Below are positions 40,161-51,085 of a DNA stretch of 64,000 nt, in pieces (the first letter of the stretch is position 1; each line of letters opens with the position of its first letter). Made by a program: the position numbers and the translations under genes. A model generated the notes under the pieces. The model was given only the letters and a program-made list of their open reading frames with translations, was not told the DNA's origin and searched no databases. Where the stretch lies: positions 65,926,587-65,990,586 of the forward strand of contig OY757019.1 in the NCBI GenBank assembly GCA_963580285.1. The letters run 5' to 3'. Source of the DNA: Lucinisca nassula. Its lineage: Eukaryota; Mollusca; Bivalvia; Lucinida; Lucinidae.

Positions 40161-41814
40161 GTTTAGTATGTCACCAACCCAGCCGAATTTGATGGAATTA
40201 CTGAAACAAATACGAAAAATCTTGTATAAACTTTAAGTGTCAAGCAGTTATTTTTAGAGAAAAAGATCGAACGCGCATATTCACTATTGAGTTTCTACAT
40301 TTAATCCACCAACTGAAACCTAAAATAATTTTGCTGTCAAATCCATGTGAGTTAATACATAATCTATATAAAACATATTGGTTCATTGGTAGTGACATAT
40401 CGGATGGAAACATTGCTTCCATTAATGCTCACTTTAAAGTGTGTGAATTTAAGCAAGACGTGTAAAAAATCTTAAAAGTCACCATTTTGAGTTATGAAAT
40501 GTTAGTGAATGAAAACGATATGAAAAATTACCTTTGAGTGTACTGCAAGAGCTGGATAGAGAAGCTCTATGTCATGCATACCAGGTATTCCTGAAAGAGA
40601 AAGAAGACAAAAATCATTTAAACTGATGTGTCAACTCGTAGAAAGAAATTTTTGGCGTTGATAAATGAATTGGATAGATCTGATTGGTATCCATCGGTAT
40701 GTTAAAAAGTATATAAAAAATCAAGCGGTTTATAATCATTTGTATTTCTTTCGATTTTTTTACCTCTGCGATGCTATTCTTATTGGTAAATAATGTTTGG
40801 CAAGGTCATTGGTTACATCTAGCATATTAAGAAAAAATGTTAAAATATTCAAATCGTTTAACTCGCATTTAAGGACCATTTTCACAAACTAACTAGGGGT
40901 CAACTGCTATGGCTACACAAACCAGTGCTAGGCGTAGAATCAAGGTTTTGTTAAAGCTTACACTTGTAAATTAGACTGATCTCAAATGTGTCGTGTCGTA
41001 TATCGGTACATCTACAATGAGGGTATTTTATGTTTCAATAGGCTACCGAGTAGAGCATTAAAAAGATGTGTACTATCATGGATTTTCCTAAATCATTAAT
41101 GCAAATAGTCTATTTTCTGTACTCATTTGATAGTTCTTAGTGTAAATGAAGCGATTTGATCTTTCGGATAAACAAATGGTAGGTCTGATTTGTATGCCAG
41201 GTGTGCGTTTGACATTAACGTTCCAATAAAATCTATGATTCAATGAATTAAACCATATACTTTTCAGAGTGTGTGTACGGGAATTTTCAGATTTCTGCTT
41301 CAAAGACATAGGTCGTGGGTATGCGTTAGAATCACCTCAGGAAGACGGTTCTATCTAACGAGCACCCACAACCTATGATATGAGTTTAAAATCCATAACA
41401 GTTGCTATGAGTTCATCATAAAAACATGCCTTTATGATCATGACCCCCTTGAACCCCCCTTTTATATTGTAAAACTGGGGTTTGCGGGGAATACATTATT
41501 TTTCTTATTTCAACCCCAAAATATATGTTGTGGGTATTCGACAGAACCGTCTCATCGAAGTGGTTCTGTCGAATACCCACAATCTACGTTTTGCGCAGAA
41601 ATAGGAAAAATATCTAAATGTTCACCTTAAATTGTTCATTTTAGATACTAAAATGTTCAATGTATTCGAATAGGCGTGTTTTCGTTATGTAAAAGAAGAA
41701 AACAATGGGGCTGTTCTAACGAGCACCCGCAACCTATGTTATGAAATTGAAAAAAAAAAAAATGAAGCCGTTCTAACGAGCACCCACAACCAATGTTATG
41801 ATTTGTTTGTTTGT

Positions 41815-42035
41815 TTGATTTGAGGTTTAAAGTCCCCGTCAACAATTTTGGGTGACTTTTACCCGACATTGAGATGAATGACATCTCAAGCACTGCCGCC
41901 CAATGAAACCAATAGGGCCGACTCGCACCGCTTTGCCTGGGCTAAGCGGTTTACCAGTACTCATGTGCGGGTCGGTTTCAGCTCTGCGTGGAAGCATCAT
42001 GCAGCCCATATATTTCTTCAAGCCCTGATGGGCGG
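41815..42035 (-). mobile_element. SINE A inside the Polinton
   Basis: Reverse copy from 'tgaggtttaaagtccccgtc' to 'caagccctgatgggcggg', lacking part of the middle. Confidence 0.85.
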
Positions 42036-42099
42036 GAGCCAACCAATGCTATGAGCTTATCCATATATGACAATGGAATAGTCCATCTCATGAGCTGCA

Positions 42100-42265
42100 G
42101 AAGCCTCCGTGGTGCAGTGGTTACGCTACTCGCCTTGTAAACCAGGGATAGCAGGATCGATCCCGGGCTTCTCCAGACTTTCGGGTGAGTCTTTTAACCG
42201 AGGTCCCGTCTCCGTATGACCTTAGCTGTTGGTGGAACGTAAAACTCAAACACTCACTCATTCAT
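42100..42265 (+). mobile_element. SINE C inside the Polinton
   Basis: Full tRNA-derived copy: 'agcctccgtggtgcagtggt', 'ggatcgatcccgggcttctc', ending 'actcaaacactcactca'. Confidence 0.9.
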
Positions 42266-43249
42266 GAGCTGCAGAGTGGTTTATTTCTAATTATAGGGTT
42301 CTATCTAACGTGCAGCCACAATCCATGATAATAGTTTAAAGAAAGTAATAAAGTGGCTCTTACAAGCACCCACAGCCTATGTAACAAACTAAACTAAGAA
42401 AACAATGAGGCGGTTCTAATGCGCACCCACAACTTATATTATGAGTTTAATGTTTAGGCGGTTTTAACGTGCACTCACAACCTATGTCTTGGAGCAGAAA
42501 AAAGCACATTAATGAAAACCCCTAAACGGGCGTTTCTAACGAGCACCCACGATCTATGTTATGACTTTAAAAATAAGATAACAATGAGGCGTTACGAACG
42601 TGCACCAACAACCAATGCTATGAGTTTAAAGCATATATGACAATGGAAAAGTCCACCTCATGAGCTGAGGAGTTAAATGGTAGCGGTAAGTTTTACAAAA
42701 AAAAAAAAATGTACTTTCTTTGAAAAAAAGAGTGTAGGCTCAGATCAGACGCTACATACTATAGTATCTGATCTGGGTCTACACTGTTTGCATATGTCCT
42801 TAAAAGGATCACCGCACATATATTGGTTAAATAAGAAAAAAAATCACATATTTTCATCGGAAAGCTAATTTCAGGTCCTGATAACAGGAAAAAATCTGAT
42901 ATCCCATCAACAAGTTGTTTTGTCAGAACAACAAAATAAAATAAATTTTACTTACTGTAAATATGGTGCGCACTTGATTTATTCCGTATTTATAAACTTT
43001 GTTATGTTTTCTTGTGGAACTGTATCCTTCGGTGCTTGTTTTTTGTAAGAGAGAAACGACAAAAAGCTGCCCGTATTTATATGATATGAGCCCAGTGAGC
43101 TAGAAATAGTTATTATGCATAGCAACACCATGTCAGCACATTCCTAACCCACCGAAACCCACCGTGAGTAATGAAAACTTTAGACCTTGGTAAAAAGAAA
43201 TTTAGCCATGTCACGTTTATATTACTTCTTGTCTACCGAAAATAGTTCC

Positions 43250-43470
43250 TGAGGTTTAACGTCCCCGTCAACGCTATATAGGTCATTTCGGAGACGTTGC
43301 TTCCAATTTTGTGGGACTGTTAGCCGACATTGAGATGAAATGGCATCTCAAGCCCTGTCAAACAATGAAACAAAAAGGGTTATAAGAATGGACGGTCGGA
43401 AACGTACCACTTTTCCTGGGCACGCATATATCCTCTAAGCGGTTTACCAGTACTCGTGTGCCCATCTATG
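43250..43470 (-). mobile_element. SINE A inside the Polinton, second copy
   Basis: Reverse copy from 'gaggtttaacgtccccgtca' to 'aagcggtttaccagtactcg', truncated at its 5' end. Confidence 0.85.
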
Positions 43471-44255
43471 TCATCAAAACAGGGGTGGGGGTTAAAGTTC
43501 TTATAAGAACAGATTAGGCTGTTTTGCTGAAACATAGAAGCATGCTTGTTCGGGGTGTAGCATTTCAAATATTATGAATGAAAGTCGTTGATACTATATA
43601 GCTTTATCTGTTTATCAATGAGATAGTAAAATACTTTGACCTCATACGATGCTTATTGTTAGTTTAGAAAGCAAGTTCAACTCCGATAAATCAATGTTAT
43701 TTTAACGTGTTAATAGGTCTGCTATCAGGAGAAGCGGTTGAGGGGCTTTTGCTCGACCATTTTTTTTTCTCCCTTACTAAAATATATTGAAAATTTGAGT
43801 ACAAAAGAGTGAGCATTTAAAGATACAAAACACTGGTATTTTTTTCCATTTCTGTACAAAAACATATATTGTGGGTACTCGTTAGAACTGTCTTGATCTA
43901 ATGAGCACCCCACAATCTATTTTGATAAGAAATGTGCCTCTGTAAACCCAAGTTTGACTATATACAAGTGGGGTTTATGGGGAGGTTTGAATATATATCT
44001 GTATAGTTCGAGCTCGTCAGTTTGTTGGAGCCTCACCGTTTTCGAGGTTGAGTCTCTTAGGTCCTGAAACTTATTAATATTCGCGAATGGGATATTGCAG
44101 TTGCTGGTGGGCTATACAATTTTATAAGCCTATCAAAAAGTGCCTTAATTCGACCAATCATATAGGGAGGTGAGATAGAACGAAAACCAGTTAAAATAGG
44201 TCTCCCGCATTCCATGCCACCGCGATCGATGGCATTCGGATAATGTAGCCTTTTT

Positions 44256-44599
44256 TTGTCCTCGCGGCGCCAAAAAGTCTACTCGAGGATAAAAATAGTA
44301 TACGGGAACAAAAGAGACCGATCGAATGACGCATACTTAACCCACACGAAAGCGCGCGAAAAAAAAATGGCGCGTTTTTTTTTCAAAAGCGATAAACTCG
44401 ACCGCGATACAAGTGGCGCGTTATGACGTCATCCAAGATGGCTGACAGGACGTGACGACGGTTCAATATGGCGGCCGGATGTACGTCATCCAAGATGGCC
44501 GACCGGATGTCACGTGATCCAAGATGGCCGCCGGATATGACGTCAGAGGGTGGAATCTAGTCCTGAGGACTAGATTGGCCCCCCCCTTTTTACCCTACT
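44256..44599 (-). repeat. Polinton right TIR
   Basis: Reverse complement of 26396-26739. Differences seen are in homopolymers: the terminal G/C run is 11 on the left and 8 on the right, and two A/T runs are 2 bases longer on the right. Confidence 0.95.
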
Positions 44600-44605
44600 A
44601 GCCTC
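44600..44605 (+). other. Polinton target-site duplication, right
   Basis: AGCCTC, matching 26390-26395, followed by 'tataggatggggg', which continues the interrupted array unit. Confidence 0.95.
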
Positions 44606-46140
44606 TATAGGATGGGGGAACCCCTTTGCTCATGGGGTCCAGGTCACATGACCAAAATGGCCACCAAGCCATATATGGTCTGTCTGTCTGTCCGTCCGTA
44701 ACCCGTTTGTGAAATTTGGTGATAGTGACTTAACCACTTGGAATATTTAAACAATTTTTGGCATACTGATAGATATCATTGAGATCTAACCAATGACTTT
44801 GCGAAATATTACATTCCATTTAGTGTAGCCTCGCCGAGGCGAAAAATGTGAAAATTTTCGAACTGCTTCTCCTCGGAAACCATTGGGCCGATTGAAGTCA
44901 AATTTCATATGGAGCCTCTATGGGATGGGGGAAACCAAAATTTGCTCATGGGGTCCAGGTCACATGACCAAAATGGCCGCCAAGCCATATATGGTCTGTC
45001 TGTCTGTCCGTCCGTAACCCGTTTGTGAAAATTGGTGATATTGACGTAACCGCTTAAAATATTTAAACAATTTTTGGCATACTGATAGATAATAATGAGA
45101 TCTAACCAATGAACTTGCGAAATATTACATTCCATTTAGTATAGCCTCGCCAAGGCGAAAAATCCATAACCCGTTTGTGAAAATTGGTGATAGTGACTGA
45201 ACCGCTTGGAATATTTAAACAATTTTTGGCATACTAATAGATATCAATGAGATCTAACCAATGAACTTGCGAAATATTATATTCCATTTAGTATAGCCCG
45301 CCGAGGCGAAAAATGTGAAAATTTTCGAACTACTTCTCCTCGGAAACCGTTGGGCCGATTGAAGTCAAATTTCATATGGAGCCTCTATGGGATGGGGCTA
45401 ACCAAAATTTGCTCATGGGGTCCAGCTCACCTGACCAAAATGGCCGCTAAGCCATATATGGTCTGTCTGTCTGTCCGTCCGTAACCCGTTTGTGAAAATT
45501 GGTGATAGTGACTTAACCGCTTGGAATATTTAAATAATTTTTGGCATACTGATAGATATTAATGAGCTCTGACCAATGGACTTGCGAAATATTACATTCC
45601 ATTTAGTATAACCTCGCAGAGGCGAAAAATGAGAAAATTTTCGAACTGCTTCTCCTCGGAAACCGTTGGGCCGATTAAAGTCAAATTTCATATGGAGCTT
45701 CTATGGGACGGGGGAAACCAAAATTTGCTCATGGGGTCCAGGTCACATGACCAAAATGGCCGCCAAGCCATATATGGTAAAAACCCTTCAAAATAGTCTT
45801 CTCCAGAACCACTGTGCAGATTTCCACGAAACTTGATAAATGGCATCTGGGACGCAGGCCCATCATAAATTGCTAAATGGTGACCCTGGGTTGACCTTGA
45901 CCTTCTTTTTGCCTAGGTCAACTTTTGACACATATGCTTTTGTATTGGAAAATGTGAGAATGCATTTTATCCTGCAAACGATTCAGAATACAGTACTAAA
46001 GTATAAGATATATTTTTGCTCCTTACGATAAGGCGCATTTATTGGGGGAACCGTTTTAGGGCCAGGTCACATGACCAAAATGGCCGCCATACCCATATAT
46101 GGTAACACTCATAAAGCTAAAAGCATCCGGCGGGTCGTGC
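44606..46140 (+). repeat. Tandem array interrupted by the Polinton, right part
   Basis: Continues the 25620-26395 array with 'gtaaccc' landmarks at about 44699, 45014, 45167 and 45481. The last units decay into 'cagaaccactgtgcagattt' and 'ttgaccttgaccttcttttt'. It contains repeated 'ccaaaatggccgccaagcca'. Confidence 0.88.
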
Positions 46141-46364
46141 ACTTCAGCTGAAGCACTGGTTTTTGCTGATTTTATATGGTCACCCCTCCTTTAAAAATGT
46201 TGGTTTGTATTTACACCGAAACATGGTTGACTGTAAGTTGAAAATGAACAGATCAACATATGAATTTCTTCTCATTAACTTGTTGTGCTAAGATGGCTAT
46301 GTTGTCCCCTATGGAAAACATTTAGTGGAAAGCTCCCTTTTCGGCTAATCTTCTAAGAATGTGA

Positions 46365-46705
46365 GCATGCAACAATCCGAAAACAGAGAAACGCGCAGAA
46401 AAAAAAAAACACTCAGGGTGAGACTATCCGGGTCTACATCACTAACTGGGCGTGTGAGAAGCCTGAGGCAAAGTGGGACCTCTTCTCCGGTCAGAAACCA
46501 ACACCCCCCCCCCCCCCTCCCCCCACTTAAAGCCTTTCCAGCCAATGAAACCAAAAGGCTTGTATGCACTGGATGGTCTGATTCACATCGCTTCGCCTGG
46601 ACAGGCTTAGTTCCTCTAAGCGGTTTTCCAGTAGTCATGTGTGGTCAGTTTCAGCTCTCCGTGGAAGCATCATGCAGCCCAATCTATTTCTCCAAGCCCC
46701 GATGT
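46365..46705 (-). mobile_element. Composite repeat: family G joined to SINE A
   Basis: Family G in one orientation ('gagaaacgcgcagaaaaaaa' to 'cttctccggtcagaaacc'), then a C-run, then reversed SINE A ('acttaaagcctttccagcca' to 'tctccaagccccgatgtgcg'). Same join as at 5833-6090. Confidence 0.7.
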
Positions 46706-47106
46706 GCGAACCTGTCTACGTGAATAGAAATCGACAAGAGTGTAACAGTGGACAAAGTCTTATTTTGTTTGTATTTACATCGCATATATCGATATTGATG
46801 GGTTCCGGCATTGGATTAAGCGACAGCATCGTCAATGCAACGTTCTTGCATTAATATCTATGCGCATGGCTGTTTGAAGCTTTGTCAAATGGACCGTAAG
46901 CCGTGCTCAAACAGCAAAAAATGTTCAAATCATGAAATTCGTGTGCTCTCGAGCTTTTGATATCACAAGACTGGCCATGCTTTGTTTACGTTACGTTGAG
47001 CGACGATACGTTATCGCTCTGAACGTAGCGTTTTAAGGTTCTGTTTTGGGCGTTTTCGTCAAAATTTGCTGTCGGAATCGTAAGCTATGCAAGAACAACG
47101 ATCATC

Positions 47107-47222
47107 CATGGTTATTTCATTGCATTAACATTTGCCGGATTTGAACATTCGGCCTGGCTGCCTCATGTTCAAATAGCTTCTTTGGGGCCCGGCGAATGTT
47201 AATGCATGAAAAACCATGGTTA
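47107..47222. repeat. Inverted repeat with ~30-bp arms
   Basis: 'catggttatttcattgcatt' with 'aacatttgccgg' pairs against 'ccggcgaatgttaatgcatg' with 'aaaaaccatgg', around a ~50-bp loop. A second hairpin at 47475-47524 pairs GGTGCATGTTATG with CATAACATGCACC exactly. No gene in 46706-47590. Confidence 0.75.
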
Positions 47223-47599
47223 TGATGCTGTAGCGACGTTGTTATGTCAACGTCAATGTATTGCCATGAAGTTACATTAATGTTGACACTATTAAATTGT
47301 TGTATGTCTGTTGACATGGAGTTATCTCCCCACAGACGATGTACTTTACATTCACATACACTCTATAATTGCTGGCCTACACAACAATCATATGATAATT
47401 GCGGTAGAGGAACTTGAATAGAAGAATAACTTCCCTGGATAGGAGACTTCCAGCTAACGTCCTGACCCGAAGGACGGTGCATGTTATGAAATTCTTCTCT
47501 GCAAATGATGCCATAACATGCACCGAAACTTACACTCAACGCTTATCGGCAATCCTCGAGCGCCATCAAATGCAAATGCACTAACCACTGGTTAACAGT

Positions 47600-48560
47600 C
47601 GAATCGCCTGGGTCAAATCCAGACTGTAAACAGGTTATAATATTATTGTCTTTAAAATAGTTGAATAAATGTTTGTGAACAATTTTTCCATTGTTTTGCC
47701 TACCACACTCAAAAGAGATATTGGTCTATAATTAGAAACTAGTGATTATAAAGCGGGGACACATTAACTTGCTTCCATGTATCAGGAAAAACACCACATG
47801 ACAAGGAAAAAATCAAAAAGATCACTTAAAGGTTTAAAGATTGGATATGCTATATAGTTCCTTTAATATTCTGTTGTTAATATTATCCAGGGCTGAAGAT
47901 TTTCCTAATTTTAATGTTTGCAACACAGATCTTACTTCATCAGTTGTAATAGTAATATTATTAAGCGACTCTCTGTCGGGAAGAAAAAGATTTGGCAGTG
48001 TAGCATTTGTATCAGCTAAATTTGTTTGATTGACAAAAAATTATTCAAAAGTTTTGCTTTCTTATTGTTGTCAGAAACGTAAGAGCCATCGTCAAAAATT
48101 GGTGGAATAGAAGGATTGGAAGTAGGTTGTATAAACGATTTGAGAGTTTGCCAATAGTCAGATGAAGATAAACTAGAAGTTTTTATTTTATCTGCAAGAG
48201 ATTTGAAGAAATCTTTTTTTTTTAATTTACGTAAAAGGCCATCATTTCTTACTTTCTTAAATGCTTTGAATCTTTCTATAGTTCCATTAAGCTTATATTT
48301 TTTTGTAAAGTCGATTTCTTTTTCTCATTAGTTTACGCAATGCGCCATTAATCCATGGCAAATCTTGCGGCCTTACCCTACATCTTTTATTTGGAATACA
48401 CTCCTTGGCAAAATTTAAATGAACATTTGCAGTTGTGTGGCGGTTTACATCTTCACATCTCAAAGAATCCCAGTCAAAATCAGCTACTCGTTGACGAAGT
48501 GTATCAAAGTCTCCTTGTACATATAAACAGACTTCACGTGTAAATGGTTTTAAATGGGGT
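47600..48560 (-). pseudogene. Decayed LINE reverse transcriptase fragment
   Basis: On -, broken frames give RT N-terminal signatures: a W-K-x-x-V/P segment followed by NYRPISL near 47730, and upstream a linker region rich in Lys. Frameshifts and stops interrupt it (for example near 47745 and 48320). It is more diverged than, and distinct from, the LINE at 13553-17344. Confidence 0.7.
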
Positions 48561-48589
48561 TTAGTAAATGAACAGAAGGCACATACTGG

Positions 48590-48865
48590 ACAGTGATATC
48601 AACTGATCACTGACCGTTCCAAGGCGGTTCTTCTGTCGCGGTTTATTTTTGTTATGGTTTGTCTTTGAGTGTGTATGGCTTATATATTTCTATTTTTGGA
48701 TAGCCAATTGTCCATTTTGTGGGAAAGTAACTGTCCTTTTGGCTTTCCGCTAAAGAGTTTAGTTATTTCATGTTTGTGGTTCTTTCCCTTTGGTGTCTCT
48801 GATGGAAGGTGTGTGTTAATTGTATCGATTCCTGATCATTACCTTCACTTCTATTTTGGGGACCA
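48590..48865 (+). repeat. Family D repeat, single copy
   Basis: 'ccaaggcggttcttctgtcg', 'gtaactgtccttttggcttt' and 'tcctgatcattaccttcact' in order. Two more copies form an inverted pair at 60190-61045. Confidence 0.8.
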
Positions 48866-49009
48866 GTGCCAAAATCCAATCAAATATTTGGTAGACTAAT
48901 TTTGACCGATTCATGAGATATGGTGCAAGCAAGCCAAAGTGGACAGATGTTGGAGGCCTGGTCAATCAGGCCAAGGTCGCCAAAATCTAAAACAGTGATT
49001 TGTTTGTTT

Positions 49010-49300
49010 GATTTGAGGTTTAACGTCCCCGTCAACACTTTAAAGGTCATTTTGGAGACGTTGCTTCCAATTTTGTGGGCCTTTTACCCGACATTGAGAT
49101 GAAATGACATCTCAAGCCCTGCCGCCCAACGAAACCGATAGGGTTTATAAGCATGGACAGGCCGACTCGTACCGCATTGCCTGGGCAGGCTTAGATCCTC
49201 TAAGCGGTTTACCAGTACTCGTGTGCGGGTCGGTTTCAGCTCTGCGTGGAAGCATCATGCAGCCCATTTATTTCTTCAAGCCCCGATGGAAGGGGGCTAT
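49010..49300 (-). mobile_element. SINE family A, full-length reverse copy
   Basis: Complete from 'gaggtttaacgtccccgtca' to 'caagccccgatggaaggggg'. The neighbourhood 49301-50470 has no gene; it holds a family B copy at 49670-49870 with a run of 19 G. Confidence 0.88.
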
Positions 49301-50469
49301 CTAAATCAGTGATAATATTGCAATGTTATATTTATCAAGTTTGACCAAATTTCATTTATTCGCTCATGAGATAAGTAAAAGCCAAAATTCACATTTTTTT
49401 TTGGGGGGGGGTGGGGGTGTAGGGGGACGGAGGGGTGCTACGTGCCCTTGCAAGTAATGTCAAGGTCACCAACCCCTAATAGAATCTTTGGTAGGTTGCT
49501 ATGATATACTGTATCAGGTTTAACCAAAATCTATTGTTATAGTGAAATACTGTACCGAGTTTGACAAAATTAAGAATAAGGGGTACAGACAAGCCATACT
49601 TTGCATACCCTGGAAGGTGACAGATTGATATTTTTTATATATCAACTGTGAGCGTGGGTTGTGTGTGTTCGTCAGACTCGCCTCAGTGGGGCGGTTCTAA
49701 TGAGTACCTGCGGCTTGTTTTTTGTTTCTTTGTTGTTGTTTTTTTGTTTTTTTTTGCGGGGGGGGGGGGGGGGGCTGAAATGGGAAAAATAATGTAAACC
49801 CCTGTAAACCCCAGCAGCTGCTTTACTACATAAGGTCGTGGATAAAGTGGTCAAACTTATATAGGTGTGTTTACGTGATGCTTTCGTTATTTTGTCATGT
49901 ACCTGTACGTGTATGTGTATGTGTTTAAATGTTTGGTAATATTCATTCTCTTACGCCATCTATGTGCGTTGCCCGAGAAGGAGTCAGTTAAATAAAGTTC
50001 TGTTCTGTTCTTTGGTGGTAGGGCGGGGGCTGTGCACTTGAAAATGACTTCAAGGCCATCAAAACCTAATGACTGTGTTTCGCATCTTAATGATGTAAAA
50101 ATATAAGTTAGCCAGAATTTATCCATAGGATCAGGAGATATTGTGCTTCAAATAGGCTACAATGACGTAATTAACAAAATTGTTTGTATCGTAAAATCTG
50201 CAGCACATTCAGGGCTTTGATTCTTATATCTGTTCTCAAACATAGGTAATGGGCACTCATTGGAACTATCTTTGAGCAGAAAAATTACAATACCCCTCTG
50301 CTTTAACCAATTGTATACTAATGGACTCTTTCATTGCTATTTTTTTTTAGGTTTAACGTCCTCGTCCACACTGTATAGGCTATATACTGGAGAATTCCAT
50401 TTGTCATATATGGGATGTCAGGCCTATTTTTCGGTTATTGTTCTATTTTTGACAGAAAACTCTGTTAGC

Positions 50470-50580
50470 AAATAGTGTGCAGGCCCTGATCAAACGCCAC
50501 GTTCTGCGGCGTCTGATCTGGGCCTGCACTTTGTGCCAAGGTACCACTTTGGGAGGTTCCCCGCATGCAATGGGTTAATA
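50470..50580. repeat. Family F hairpin
   Basis: 'gtgcaggccctgatcaaacg' pairs with 'cgtctgatctgggcctgcac' across a short 'ccacgttctgcgg' centre. Related halves are at 18010-18090, 24640-24680, 42730-42790, 51775-51830 and 58600-58640. Confidence 0.75.
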
Positions 50581-50784
50581 TCTAATTACTGAAAACATCA
50601 AAGCACTGAGAGTACTGGTGGGTCGATCGTCTCTGAGTGTAGGTTTGGAAAATAGTCATGAACTAAGATTCGAAGTCTTCATTTAAATTTAAGCAAGCAC
50701 AGAAGATCGGATCAGATATCGCGTTATGTGACGTCTGATTATGTAGATTCTGTTTGCCAATGCCAAAGTGCACGAGCACAGTCT

Positions 50785-51085
50785 AACCGCCCCGCCCATC
50801 TGGGCTTGAAGAATAGATGGACTGAATGATGCTTCCACGCAGAGCTGAAACCGACCGCACACGAGTACTGGTAAACAGCTTAGATGATCTAAGCCTGCTC
50901 AGGCAAAGCGGTGCGAGTCGGACCGTCCATGCTCATAAACCCTATTGGTTTCAATGCGCGAGAGGGCTTGAGATGTCATTTCATCTCAGTGTCATGTAAA
51001 AGTCCCTTAAGATTGGAAGTAACGTCTCAAAATGACCTATACAGTGTTGGCATGGATGTTAAAACCCAAATCTAACAAACAAACG
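50785..51085 (+). mobile_element. SINE family A
   Basis: 'gcccatctgggcttgaagaa' to 'aaacccaaatctaacaaac', nearly full length. 51090-52850 beyond it shows no gene; poly-A rich near 52710. Confidence 0.85.

Larger units (their letters stand above)
41300..42620. repeat. Cluster of family B palindromes and single arms
   Basis: 41529-41582 is a perfect hairpin: TGTGGGTATTCGACAGAACC, a 14-base loop, then the exact reverse complement. From 41700 onward at least eight single arms of the type 'ttctaacgagcacccacaac' follow at irregular spacing, each with 'ctatgttatgagttta'-like sequence. They are interrupted by SINE A and SINE C. Confidence 0.8.
40161..44255. other. Polinton right-end region without genes, loaded with host-type repeats
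   Basis: 40161-41290 looks unique and AT-rich and probably holds the polymerase promoter. 41300-42620 is a cluster of family B arms with one SINE A and one SINE C. 42720-42830 is a family F hairpin. 43250-43470 is SINE A and 43855-44010 is family B. No ORF is credible. Confidence 0.7.
26396..44599. mobile_element. Intact Polinton/Maverick element, 18.2 kb
   Basis: Defined by ~344-bp TIRs beginning AGTAGGGTAAAAAGG at both ends and a 6-bp target duplication. It has a complete Polinton gene set: protein-primed family B polymerase, DDE integrase with chromodomain, adenovirus-type protease, FtsK/HerA-type packaging ATPase and a major capsid candidate, plus accessory genes. No ORF is broken. The TIRs differ essentially only in homopolymer length, so insertion looks recent. 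Length is within the 15-20 kb family norm, but ~3 kb is host-type repeat between polymerase and right TIR. Such elements are mobile and may also form virions. Which applies here cannot be told from sequence. Confidence 0.96.
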
